Shown here piece after piece: positions 18,092 to 26,463 of a stretch of 51,156 nt of DNA. Position 1 is the first letter of the stretch. Each line of letters opens with the position of its first letter. A model generated the notes under the pieces. It was given only the letters and a program-made list of their open reading frames with translations. It was not told the origin of the DNA and did no database searches. This DNA is from Paracoccaceae bacterium (GTDB lineage: Bacteria; Pseudomonadota; Alphaproteobacteria; Rhodobacterales; Rhodobacteraceae), in NCBI GenBank assembly GCA_024227475.1, contig JAAEUI010000570.1, positions 1 to 51,156 of the forward strand, written 5' to 3'. Position numbers and translations under genes: made by a program.

Positions 18092-19671
18092 CCAGATACG
18101 CCTTTGTGGCTGATCTCAACCGTTGCGTTGGGTGCCAGACCTGCACTTCGGCCTGCAAGCATGCCAATGCCACTGCGCCGGGTGTGCAATGGCGCAAAGT
18201 GCTGGATTTTGAAACCGGCGAGTTTCCGACCGTCAACCGGGCTTTTCTGCCGGTTGGCTGCATGCATTGCGAAAGCCCCTCATGCCGCGATGTCTGTCCT
18301 TCAACGGCAACGGGAAAACGCGACGACGGAATTGTCACGATCGACTATGACAAGTGCATCGGCTGCGCCTATTGCGCGGTTGCCTGCCCCTATCAGGCCA
18401 GATACCGCGTTGATAAACCCTCCGCCGCTTATGGCGGCAAGGCCATGCGTCATGAGGCCAAGCGCGAGGATCCGGCCCGGCTGGGCGTAGCGCAGAAATG
18501 CACGCTTTGTGTGGATCGGATCGACGAAGGACTCGCCCAGGGGCTGGTCCCCGGCATCGATATGGAAGCGACTCCTGCCTGCGTGGCATCGTGTATTTCA
18601 GGCGCGCTTCAGATGGGTGATCTGGACGATCCAGAAAGCAACGTGTCAAAGTTGCTGAGCGAGCGGCGCCATTTCCGGATGCACGAAGAATTGGGCAACG
18701 GTCCCGGTACTTACTATCTATATGACGGCGACATTGATGATGTGGCTCCGACAGGGTCGGTCCCGATGGTGGCGGATCCAGTTGGGCTGGCGGCAGTTTC
18801 GCCAAAAGTTCAAACAAACTGGGATTGGCGGGCGGCTGCGAATTTCATTCTTGGGGGGACCGGCACTGGCTTGTTGGCCATGACCATGCTGGCCGGTCTG
18901 TTCGTACCTGTTGTCTGGCTGGCTGTGTTTCTGGCACTGGCCCTTGTCTCGGCCGGCCTGTTTTGCATCTGGCTTGAGATTGGCCGCCCGTGGCGCTTTA
19001 TGAACGTATTTCTCAATCCCCAAACCAGTTGGATGTCGCGCGAGGCGATAGCAGCGGTTCCGCTGTTTGGTTTCGGCGGGCTTGCATGGTTGTTAGGCTC
19101 TTACTGGCTCGGAATGCTGGGCGCGATGAGCGGCCTTGCCTTTTTGTATTGCCAGGCTCGTATTTTGCGCGCTGCCAAAGGAATTCCTGCCTGGCGTCAG
19201 CCCGGCATCGTGCCGCTGATCCTGTCAACCGGTCTGACCGAAGGAGCGGGAATGCTGGCATTTGTTGGGTTTGTTACAGGCTTGGGCGAGGTGTCCGGGA
19301 GGGGCATGGCACTGATGCTGCTGGCATTGGTGTTGGCGCGATTTGCGATGTGGAAGAAGTACCGTGCCGATCTTGGTGAAACCGGGGCGCCGACCGGGGT
19401 GTTCTCTGTGCTGGACGGGATGCGGACTGGATTGTCGGTTCAGCTGCAGGGTGCAGTGGCTGCGCTGGCCGCTTTGGCAGTGATCGCGCCGGTTGGGCAG
19501 GGTGCTGCGGTTGCCCTTGCCGGTTTGGGCGCATTGGTCACAGGATGGATGTTCAAGCATACGCTGATCACCTTGGCCAGCTTCAACCAGGGGTTCGCAA
19601 TCAACAAAATGCCCGCTCGGGGCGCTGGAAAAAGCAGCCAAGGCATCAAGCCCGGGTGGAGCCAATCCTGA
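18088..19671 (+). CDS. padC: Fused iron-sulfur and membrane-anchor subunit of phenylacetyl-CoA oxidoreductase (PadC-PadD fusion)
   Basis: A 527-residue protein that joins two normally separate subunits. Residues 1-210 form a DmsB/PadC-like electron-transfer unit with four cysteine groups (RCVGCQTCTSACKH, GCMHCESPSCRDVCPS, KCIGCAYCAVACPY, and KCTLC with PACVASC), enough for four [4Fe-4S] clusters. After a linker to about residue 245, about eight hydrophobic helices follow, including one ending IWLEIGRPWRFMNVFLNPQ, typical of the DmsC/NrfD-type anchor (PadD role). It should pass electrons from PadB to the quinone pool. In Thauera and Aromatoleum these are, as far as known, separate padC and padD genes, so the fusion is unusual. 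Confidence 0.85.
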   Translation: MTRYAFVADLNRCVGCQTCTSACKHANATAPGVQWRKVLDFETGEFPTVNRAFLPVGCMHCESPSCRDVCPSTATGKRDDGIVTIDYDKCIGCAYCAVACPYQARYRVDKPSAAYGGKAMRHEAKREDPARLGVAQKCTLCVDRIDEGLAQGLVPGIDMEATPACVASCISGALQMGDLDDPESNVSKLLSERRHFRMHEELGNGPGTYYLYDGDIDDVAPTGSVPMVADPVGLAAVSPKVQTNWDWRAAANFILGGTGTGLLAMTMLAGLFVPVVWLAVFLALALVSAGLFCIWLEIGRPWRFMNVFLNPQTSWMSREAIAAVPLFGFGGLAWLLGSYWLGMLGAMSGLAFLYCQARILRAAKGIPAWRQPGIVPLILSTGLTEGAGMLAFVGFVTGLGEVSGRGMALMLLALVLARFAMWKKYRADLGETGAPTGVFSVLDGMRTGLSVQLQGAVAALAALAVIAPVGQGAAVALAGLGALVTGWMFKHTLITLASFNQGFAINKMPARGAGKSSQGIKPGWSQS

Positions 19672-19715
19672 TCCAATGAGCAGGAAAAGCTGGATGATAA
19701 GGAAGTGACACTAAG

Positions 19716-21038
19716 ATGATGGCTTCGAATAGCAACGATCCCGGGTTCATGTACGACCGGCAAAACGAGACCCTGTCGCGCAACGAGATTGCCGAATTAC
19801 AGGTGGAACGCTTACGCTGGTCGCTGACACAGGTATATGAAAAAATTCCGCATTACCGTGCTGCATTCGACAAGGCCGGCGTCTCTCCTTCGGATTTGAA
19901 AACCGTTGCTGATATCAGGCATTTTCCTTTTACGGTGAAAACTGATTTGCGGGACAATTACCCGTTCAACATGTTTTCCGTGCCGCTCGATCAGATGGCG
20001 AGGATTCACGCGTCCTCAGGAACCACCGGAAAGCCGACAGTTGTGGGGTACACGTTGGATGACGTGAACCGCTGGGCCGCACTTATGGCCCGCTCGATGG
20101 CGGCCGCGGGCATCCGGCCCGGAGATCTTGTGCATAACGCTTATGGATACGGGCTGTTTACTGGCGGACTGGGCGCGCACTACGGAGCTGAGAAGCTTGG
20201 CTGCGTTGTGGTGCCGGTCTCGGGTGGCGGGACCGAGCGACAGGTAACACTGCTCAAGGATTTCGGCCCGACAATCCTGTGTTCGACCCCGTCCTATGCG
20301 CTCAATATTGCTGAAGTGGCCCAGAGCCTGGGTGTGGACATTGCCAAACTACCGGTACGACGGGGGCTGTTTGGAGCAGAACCCTGGTCCAACGAGATGC
20401 GCGCCGAGCTGGACCAGCGGCTGGGTATCAAGTCGGTCGATGTTTACGGCCTGTCCGAGATAATGGGTCCGGGGGTGGCCTGCGAATGTGATGCAGTGCG
20501 CGATGGTCTGCACGGCTGGGAGGATCATTTCCTGTTCGAGATCATCGATCCGGAAACACTTGAGCCACTGGCGATGGGTGAAACCGGAGAACTGGTAATT
20601 ACCACCCTGACCAAGGAAGCGATGCCGATGATCCGCTATCGTACCCGCGACATCACCCGGCTGACAGATGAACCCTGCGGCTGCGGACGCACGCATGTGC
20701 GTATTCTAAGGGTCGACGGGCGCGATGATGACATGATGATCATTCGTGGCGTAAACGTTTATCCCTCACAGGTAGAGTCGGTGCTGGTCGGGCTCGAGGG
20801 GCTGGCACCGCATTATCAGATCCGGCGCTTCAAGGAAGGACCGCTTGAATCGATGGGTGTGGATGTCGAGGTGTCACCGGAAGTAGGGCAGGATGCGCAA
20901 GTGCTCGCGGCTAAGGCTGCCGAAGTACGCCATCAAATCAAATCGATTATTGGAGTGAGTTGCGACGTTACGGTGAAAGGGCCAGGAGAAATCCCCCGTT
21001 CCGAAGGCAAGGCCGTGCGGGTGATCGACCAACGCTAG
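19716..21038 (+). CDS. padJ: Phenylacetate-CoA ligase
   Basis: A 440-residue AMP-forming ligase of the PaaK/PadJ family that makes phenylacetyl-CoA from phenylacetate, ATP and CoA, supplying PadB. The P-loop motif is ASSGTTGKPTVVGY near residue 97, with a later YGLSEIMGPG and the C-terminal motif IIRGVNVYPSQVE. It follows the fused padC gene by 44 bases in the same operon, which favours PadJ over aerobic PaaK; the sequence alone would not separate them. The stop codon lies at the left edge of a palindromic repeat that could end the transcript. Confidence 0.9.
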   Translation: MMASNSNDPGFMYDRQNETLSRNEIAELQVERLRWSLTQVYEKIPHYRAAFDKAGVSPSDLKTVADIRHFPFTVKTDLRDNYPFNMFSVPLDQMARIHASSGTTGKPTVVGYTLDDVNRWAALMARSMAAAGIRPGDLVHNAYGYGLFTGGLGAHYGAEKLGCVVVPVSGGGTERQVTLLKDFGPTILCSTPSYALNIAEVAQSLGVDIAKLPVRRGLFGAEPWSNEMRAELDQRLGIKSVDVYGLSEIMGPGVACECDAVRDGLHGWEDHFLFEIIDPETLEPLAMGETGELVITTLTKEAMPMIRYRTRDITRLTDEPCGCGRTHVRILRVDGRDDDMMIIRGVNVYPSQVESVLVGLEGLAPHYQIRRFKEGPLESMGVDVEVSPEVGQDAQVLAAKAAEVRHQIKSIIGVSCDVTVKGPGEIPRSEGKAVRVIDQR

Positions 21039-21150
21039 AGCGCTATGCGCTTAATCTGAAACAGATTATGGGCATAGCGCCGGTCCAAGTCTTTGATGTT
21101 GCAGCGTTATGAGGTTCGTTGGTGATTTCAACAAACCTCATAACGCTCCA
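21036..21150 (+). repeat. Bipartite palindromic interspersed repeat, copy 1
   Basis: Two stem-loops lie side by side. The first pairs 21040-21058 with 21062-21080 (17 of 19). The second pairs 21104-21121 with 21129-21146 (17 of 18). The centre has TTGATGTTGCAGCGTT, nearly identical to the centre of the copy at 33264-33379, and both copies begin AGAGCG and end ACGCT. It begins at the padJ stop and could act as a terminator. Confidence 0.75.
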
Positions 21151-21260
21151 GAGAGTTTAGAGTTTTAGATGAATCACATGTGAAACCCGAAACTTTCACG
21201 TTATCAGCATCATAGGCCGGCGATTTCCACATTAACCTGTCTCAAGTTTAAGTAGAAACG

Positions 21261-22148
21261 CTATAGGCATTTGACGATGTGATCTATGAACGTTCTAACT
21301 TTCGCGGCCATGTAATTCCGATGCACAAAAACCGCATAGATCGGTTGTTCGGAAGTCTCGTATGCTGGCAACAACCGCTCAAGCTCACCATTGGCGATAT
21401 AGTCGGTCGTCAGGTAGTCGGCCATTAATCCTATTACCTTCCCTGTCAGAACCGCGTTTCTAGCCGCGTTCGGCGAGTTGACGACAAAATCGTTGGGAAG
21501 GCTGAACACAATCTCTTGCCCATTGTGCTGAAACTGATTGATCTGCCCCCATGTCCCACTGACTTGTTTGACGATGCGGTGCTTTTCCAGATCGTCCAAG
21601 TTGCGCGGTGTGCCGTGTGCGGCAGTGTATTCGGGCGTTGCCACAAAGTTCAATTTCTGTGAAAAAACCTTTCGCGCCTTGAGCATCGACGATTCAAGAC
21701 CCTCAGCGCCCCCAACCCTAAACGCCAAATCGAAGTGCTCTTGAATCAAGTCGACCTTTCGATTTGATATTTCCAGATCAACGGTAACCTTTGGATTTTT
21801 TTCCAGAAAGCCAGGCACCATTTGTGCGATGCGCTCCTGACCAAATGCAACCACACTGCTGATGCGAAGATGTCCGCGAGGCTCCGTTCGGCGTTCCCGG
21901 AATTCTTCAGTTACCGCCTCAAGTTCTTCCACCAACGCCACACCGCGTCTTAGAAATTGCTCGCCCTCCTCAGTCAGTCCGACAATGCGAGTCGAGCGGT
22001 TGAAGAGGCGGACGCCAAGATCCTTCTCCAGGTCAGAAATCAGGCGACTGATCGAAGGTGGCGAAGAATTGAGGGCGCGGGCCGCCGCAGCAAACCCACC
22101 TTGTCTCGCGACTTCGCGAAAGGCCCCAATTGCTTGTAACTTGTCCAT
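21261..22148 (-). CDS. LysR-family transcriptional regulator
   Basis: A 295-residue LysR regulator. The N-terminal winged helix (about residues 1-60) includes FREVARQGGFAAAARAL and SPPSISRLISDLEKDLGVRLF; a substrate-binding domain follows. The ATG at 22148 (MDKLQAIGAF) is the usual LysR start; the longer frame is rejected. It is divergent from a small uncharacterised gene and lies between the pad and kor/bcr blocks, so an aromatic acid or CoA ester effector is possible but not shown. LysR proteins often control the divergent gene. Confidence 0.9.
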   Translation of the reverse strand: MDKLQAIGAFREVARQGGFAAAARALNSSPPSISRLISDLEKDLGVRLFNRSTRIVGLTEEGEQFLRRGVALVEELEAVTEEFRERRTEPRGHLRISSVVAFGQERIAQMVPGFLEKNPKVTVDLEISNRKVDLIQEHFDLAFRVGGAEGLESSMLKARKVFSQKLNFVATPEYTAAHGTPRNLDDLEKHRIVKQVSGTWGQINQFQHNGQEIVFSLPNDFVVNSPNAARNAVLTGKVIGLMADYLTTDYIANGELERLLPAYETSEQPIYAVFVHRNYMAAKVRTFIDHIVKCL

Positions 22149-22263
22149 GTCTGATTGTTCCGAATTATGGAATACTGCATTACGAATACTCCCTATTCTG
22201 TCAAAAATCAAAACCTGCATACTGATGTAACGCAAAGAAACGGTGACAAAGGAGGACAGAACA

Positions 22264-22530
22264 ATGTTCAACCCCGAGATTTACGGACTGAATACAGACT
22301 TCATCACAACTCATATGTCGGGTGGCGTTGCGCCGACGCGATTTGCACTGAAGAAGCAGCAGTATCTCGAACAAAGGCGCCAAAGATTGAAGGGCGAGGC
22401 AGCCGAAAGGCGGCACCGTAGTTTCCAGTTTGTTGCGCAAGGTGCGTCCTTCGTGTCTCACAAATTGATGATGACCGTTCGCACCGCGCTCGAAGCGGCA
22501 AGCATCAAGTTCGACGCACTCAGCCGTTGA
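22264..22530 (+). CDS. Small uncharacterised protein, 88 residues
   Basis: A short gene with an excellent ribosome site (GGAGG, 8 bases before the ATG), encoding 88 residues. No family was recognised. The N-terminus (MFNPEIYGLNTDFITTHMSG) is followed by a strongly basic, charged central stretch (KKQQYLEQRRQRLKGEAAER, about residues 30-49) and a less charged C-terminal end; no membrane helix or cysteine is visible. It is divergent from the LysR gene and followed by a hairpin, so it appears to be a single-gene unit, perhaps controlled by that LysR protein. Confidence 0.65.
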   Translation: MFNPEIYGLNTDFITTHMSGGVAPTRFALKKQQYLEQRRQRLKGEAAERRHRSFQFVAQGASFVSHKLMMTVRTALEAASIKFDALSR

Positions 22531-22616
22531 TCCCGTGAATCGCGTTATTGCAAACGCCTGTTGAGGGCTCATTCCCTCCCCTAAGACCCATGCCAATCTG
22601 AGGTGGGTCGCATTAG

Positions 22617-22644
22617 AAAGCTCCCCGGAAACCGAGGAGCTTTT
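22617..22644. terminator. Bidirectional hairpin terminator
   Basis: AAAGCTCC (22617-22624) pairs with GGAGCTTT (22636-22643), with a T run to the right and an A run to the left. It lies between the convergent small gene (plus) and korB (minus), and can serve both directions. A weaker hairpin with GACCCA and TGGGTC arms precedes it at about 22585-22609. Confidence 0.7.
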
Positions 22645-22663
22645 GCCATGGATGGTCTCCGGC

Positions 22664-23488
22664 TCAGATTTCGAAGGCCTGTTCCAGCGCGGCGATGTCA
22701 CCTTCCTCGCCAGAGACTGTGGCGAAGTAAGGCGCGCGGGTCCCGCGATAGAGAATGCCGGTATTCATCCCGTCATCGGTCATGATGCGCCGCGCGGCGC
22801 GGGCGGGATCGTCGGTTTCGGGAACGCTGGCAGTGTGCACCTGATTTTTCCATTCCTTCTCGTCGGGGCGGAAGGTCACACATGGGCTGAGGATTTCCAC
22901 AAAGGAAAATCCGGGGTGGTTTACAGCCTCCATGATGGTCTGCGTACAGCCCTTGATGTCGCCTGAAAATTCGCGGGCGACGAAATTAGCGCCTGAGGCC
23001 AAAGCGATGACCAGAGGGTGAAAGGCCCGAAGACCGGTGCCTCCGGGCGACAAAGCGCTGTCCCAGTCGGATTCTGTCGTGGGCGACGGCTGGCCTTTGG
23101 TCATGCCGTAGACGCGGTTGTCCATCACGATATAGGTCATGTCGACGTTGCGTCGGCAGGCGTGCAGGAAGTGATTGCCTCCGATCGAAAAGCCGTCCCC
23201 GTCCCCGCTCATAGCCATAACCGTCAGGTCTGGGCGGGCAACTTTAAGGCCCGCAGCCACCGCCAACGACCGGCCATGGACCCCGTGAAAACCATAGCAG
23301 TTGGTATAGGCCGGAATACGAGACGAACAGCCAATACCGGAAATTACGGCGACTTCCTCTGGCGGGCGCCCCAGCTTGGCCAGAGCCCGGGTTATCGACA
23401 TCAGAACATGGAAGTCTCCACAACCGGGACACCAGATTGGCGTGAGATCGGATTTGAAGCTGCTGGCTTTGAGGTTGGGGACGTTCAT
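22664..23488 (-). CDS. korB: 2-Oxoglutarate:ferredoxin oxidoreductase, beta (TPP) subunit
   Basis: A 274-residue thiamine-diphosphate subunit of a 2-oxoacid:ferredoxin oxidoreductase. Visible are cysteines in WCPGCGDFHVL and SGIGCSSRIPAYTNC, plus the TPP/Mg motif SGDGDGFSIGGNHFLHACRRN with MDNRVYGMTKGQ downstream. In Thauera, KorAB oxidises 2-oxoglutarate to succinyl-CoA and re-reduces the ferredoxin that feeds benzoyl-CoA reductase. Here korAB is divergent from had-oah-dch-bcrCBAD-fdx, which fits that role. It overlaps korA by 4 bases. Confidence 0.88.
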   Translation of the reverse strand: MNVPNLKASSFKSDLTPIWCPGCGDFHVLMSITRALAKLGRPPEEVAVISGIGCSSRIPAYTNCYGFHGVHGRSLAVAAGLKVARPDLTVMAMSGDGDGFSIGGNHFLHACRRNVDMTYIVMDNRVYGMTKGQPSPTTESDWDSALSPGGTGLRAFHPLVIALASGANFVAREFSGDIKGCTQTIMEAVNHPGFSFVEILSPCVTFRPDEKEWKNQVHTASVPETDDPARAARRIMTDDGMNTGILYRGTRAPYFATVSGEEGDIAALEQAFEI

Positions 23489-25227
23489 TGGTCATTCCAA
23501 TCACGGATCTGCGTGGCGATTTCATCGGGGCAAATGACGTCTGGCCCCTCTCGGTTAAGCATCCTGACGTCGAACGGCAGGTCGATGTACGAGCGTACAT
23601 GGCGATAGAACTGGCCCGAGAAGCTCTGTTCCACAATCAGCACTCGCTCTGCCCCCGCGAGGGCAGTTTCGAGCGCCTTGACCGGAAGCGGTGAGATCTG
23701 GCGCAGAGAAACCAGCCTGACGGCGATGCCTTCATCGGTCAACATGTCGATGGCTTCACGCGCTGTCCCGGTAATCGACCCCCAGGTCAATATTACGGTA
23801 TTGCTTGTTGAATCCCCTTCGGTCACGCCCCAGTAATCGCCATAGTCGAAGCCCTCTATCTTGTCCCGGCGCTTAACCATCTGTTCCCGTTGGTCGCGCT
23901 TAGCGCCAGACGGGTTGCCACGCTCAGTATGGGTCAGGCCATCGGCGGTATACTGGCCACCGGGCTGACCAGGGATCGCCATCGGTGATACGCCGTCCGC
24001 GGTCAGGGCGTAACGTTTGTAGGCTTCGCCGGCGTCGGTAAAGGCAAGGCGTTGGGTCAGGAAGGTCACGTCTGCCGGTTTGTCGATCAGCACTCGGGAC
24101 TGTCCGATGGACTGATCCGACAGAATGATAACCGGGGTTTGCAGTGTTTCGGCGATGTGCACGGCCCATTGCGCGGTAAACAAGCAATCGGCAACGCTAA
24201 GCGGTGCCACGACCACGTGGTGCGCATCGCCGTGGAACCCGTAAACCGCGATGTTGAGATCGGATTGCTCGGACTTGGTGGCAATGCCGGTCGAAGGGCC
24301 AACCCGCATCACGTCCACAACGACAATCGGTGTTTCCGATGCAGCGGCAAGGCCCAGGCTTTCCATCATCAGAGACAGGCCCGGCCCGGACGTGGCGGTG
24401 ATTGAAGGTCGACCGCCGAAAGAAGCGCCGATGATCATATTGATGGAAGCCAGTTCGTCCTCAGCCTGCACCAGAGCGCCGCCTGTCGAGGCCAGGGCTG
24501 GGGCAAGGTATTCAAGCACTTCAGTGGCCGGGGTGATCGGATAGGCCGCGGCAAACCTAACCCCGCCGCGCAGGGCGCCCAGGCCGACCGCTTCGTTCCC
24601 GGTGATCAGCCAGCGCTTGCCATCCTGACCGGAGGGAGAGGCCAGTGGATATGACTGACCAAAACCGGCCGCGGCTTTGATGCCGGCTTCGATGCACGCG
24701 CGACCGGTTTCAATTGCGTCCTCACCCTTGCTCGCAAGTTTGGTGGCGCCAACTTTCATGACGTCGTCGATGGACAGTCCGGCCAGCTGTGCAACGATCC
24801 CGACCGAAATCATGTTTTCGCGCCCGCCAGGAATGGACTTGGCAAGTTCGCCGAGCGGATGTTGCACGATAGTGCAGTCCGCCTCAATCAAGGCCTGTGG
24901 CGGATCGCCGGCGGCTGGATCGCAGATCACAAGTCCGCCAGCTGCGATGGGCATTGCTCCGATGAAGCGATCCGCGTTTTTCCAGTCGATTGCGACGAGG
25001 ATGTCGAATTCTTTCGACATGCAGGCTGCGGGTTTGGTTGATAGCCGCACCAGTGCCGCGGCTTCACCACCCCGAATCTGTGGACCAACCGAGCGGTTGA
25101 GCAACCCGTACCAGCCAGATTTACCCGCTGCGGCCAGCAGAATTGATCCGGCAGTTATCGCGCCGGTTCCACCGCTGCCAACAATGGCAAATGAAACGTT
25201 TTTCGCTCGCTTTGGAGAGGCGTCCAT
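23485..25227 (-). CDS. korA: 2-Oxoglutarate:ferredoxin oxidoreductase, fused gamma-alpha subunit
   Basis: A 580-residue subunit made of an N-terminal gamma domain (about residues 8-190; VGSGGTGAITAG, RSVGPQIRGGEA) and a C-terminal alpha domain (about 205-580; AAYPITPATEVLEY, QAEDELASINMIIGASFGG, TSGPGLSLMMESLG). Gamma-alpha fusion is normal for this KorA type. ATG 25227 is chosen over a longer frame that reads through the promoter; the ribosome site is weak (GGAACC). With KorB it should supply reduced ferredoxin for ring reduction. The promoter contains the shared aromatic operator motif. Confidence 0.88.
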   Translation of the reverse strand: MDASPKRAKNVSFAIVGSGGTGAITAGSILLAAAGKSGWYGLLNRSVGPQIRGGEAAALVRLSTKPAACMSKEFDILVAIDWKNADRFIGAMPIAAGGLVICDPAAGDPPQALIEADCTIVQHPLGELAKSIPGGRENMISVGIVAQLAGLSIDDVMKVGATKLASKGEDAIETGRACIEAGIKAAAGFGQSYPLASPSGQDGKRWLITGNEAVGLGALRGGVRFAAAYPITPATEVLEYLAPALASTGGALVQAEDELASINMIIGASFGGRPSITATSGPGLSLMMESLGLAAASETPIVVVDVMRVGPSTGIATKSEQSDLNIAVYGFHGDAHHVVVAPLSVADCLFTAQWAVHIAETLQTPVIILSDQSIGQSRVLIDKPADVTFLTQRLAFTDAGEAYKRYALTADGVSPMAIPGQPGGQYTADGLTHTERGNPSGAKRDQREQMVKRRDKIEGFDYGDYWGVTEGDSTSNTVILTWGSITGTAREAIDMLTDEGIAVRLVSLRQISPLPVKALETALAGAERVLIVEQSFSGQFYRHVRSYIDLPFDVRMLNREGPDVICPDEIATQIRDWNDQ

Positions 25228-25313
25228 ATTGGTTCCGATCTGCTGTCCAGCGGGATTTTTAGTGCTTGCCCTTCCGCCGGGTGTTTTCTTGGTTGACCCT
25301 AAATAAGTAATCG

Positions 25314-25327
25314 AGTACCATTTTACG
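25314..25327. promoter_or_regulatory. Shared aromatic-operon operator, copy 2 (korA/had promoter)
   Basis: AGTACCATTTTACG fits R-GTA-Y-N4-D-TAC-B, in the divergent region between korA and had-bcr. It overlaps a possible korA -10 box (TAAAAT on the minus strand). It is the least symmetrical of the five copies, and an alternative reading is TACC/GGTA arms in the same place. Confidence 0.5.
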
Positions 25328-25386
25328 GTAATAAAGATTTCGAGCGCTGTCAATAAAGCTCTCAGGTCCGACTCGGGAGGATGTTA

Positions 25387-26451
25387 ATGCCAACGCGCTG
25401 GATGATGGTGTCAGGTAAAAAGCCATTGGAAAAGGTGGAATTTGAAGCCGAAAGCCCGGACCCCGGCGATGTTGTGGTCGAGGTATCGGGTTGTGGTGTC
25501 TGCCATACAGATCTGGGGTTCTATTATGACGGAGTGCGCACCAACCAAGCTCTGCCCCTGACGTTGGGCCACGAGATCAGCGGTACTGTCACTCAGGTTG
25601 GCGAAGGTGCCGCAGACTGGCTCGGCAAGACTGTGATTGTGCCCGCGGTGATGCCGTGTGGCGAGTGTGATGCCTGCAAACGTGGCAAAGGGACGATCTG
25701 CCGGACGCAGAAAATGCCGGGCAATGACATTCAGGGCGGCTTTGCTAGTCATATTACGGTGCCAGCGCGTGGGCTTTGCCCGGTCGATATCGTCCGGCTC
25801 GCGGCGGTTGGGTTGTCATTGGCTGATGTGTCGGTGGTGGCGGATGCGCTGACCACGCCATACCAGGCGGCGGTGCAGGCGGGTGTATCGGATGGCGATC
25901 TGGTGATCGTCAATGGCACCGGCGGTGTCGGCGGCTATGCGGTTCAGGTTGCGGCAGCAATGGGTGCCACCGTAGTGGCGATCGACGTGGTGCCTGAGAA
26001 GCTGGAGGCGGTTCGTGAATATGGTGCCTCGCTGACCTTGGATGCGCGCGACTATGATGTGCGCGGCCTGAAGAAAAAAATTGCCGGGTTTGCCAAAGAA
26101 AATGGGCTCAAAACCTCGGAGTGGATCATCATGGAGTGCTCGGGCACTGCAGCCGGACAGGCGGCGGCCTTTGGCCTTCTGAACCACGGTGCCACCATGT
26201 GCGTGGTGGGCTTTACTATGGATAAGCTCGAAGTGAGGCTGTCAAACCTGATGGCCTTTCATGCCCGTCTGCTGGGCAACTGGGGCTGTCCGCCCGAACT
26301 TTACCCCGGCGCGCTGGAACTGGTGATGAGCGACAAGGTCAAGCTGGCCCCGTTCATCGAGCAGCGTCCGCTGGATGACATCAACGACGTATTCCAGGCC
26401 GTCCATGACGGTAAACTGGTCCGCCGACAAATCCTTGTGCCCGGAATGTGA
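25387..26451 (+). CDS. had: 6-Hydroxycyclohex-1-ene-1-carbonyl-CoA dehydrogenase
   Basis: A 354-residue zinc-type medium-chain dehydrogenase that oxidises the hydrated ring intermediate with NAD+ to the 6-oxo compound. Zinc ligands are visible: Cys39 (GCGVCHTD), His62 (GHEISG) and the structural set [15 protein letters not shown] (91-105); the Rossmann motif is [14 protein letters not shown] 25387 is chosen because GGGAGG lies 6 bases ahead; the ATG at 25381 touches the ribosome site. It is the first gene of had-oah-dch-bcrCBAD-fdx, which identifies it among otherwise similar alcohol dehydrogenases. Confidence 0.9.
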   Translation: MPTRWMMVSGKKPLEKVEFEAESPDPGDVVVEVSGCGVCHTDLGFYYDGVRTNQALPLTLGHEISGTVTQVGEGAADWLGKTVIVPAVMPCGECDACKRGKGTICRTQKMPGNDIQGGFASHITVPARGLCPVDIVRLAAVGLSLADVSVVADALTTPYQAAVQAGVSDGDLVIVNGTGGVGGYAVQVAAAMGATVVAIDVVPEKLEAVREYGASLTLDARDYDVRGLKKKIAGFAKENGLKTSEWIIMECSGTAAGQAAAFGLLNHGATMCVVGFTMDKLEVRLSNLMAFHARLLGNWGCPPELYPGALELVMSDKVKLAPFIEQRPLDDINDVFQAVHDGKLVRRQILVPGM

Positions 26452-26463
26452 AGGAGACACATA

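Noticed and set aside
21261-22148. LysR protein as the reader of the shared GTA-N6-TAC motif
   Set aside because: LysR sites are usually T-N11-A and lie upstream of -35; these sites sit on -10 boxes, which suits a repressor better. Not excluded.
25228-25386. FNR/Anr box (TTGAT-N4-ATCAA) in the korA/had promoter, and likewise in the hcr and bclA promoters
   Set aside because: No acceptable match was seen by eye in these regions, so direct FNR control is not supported by the sequence.
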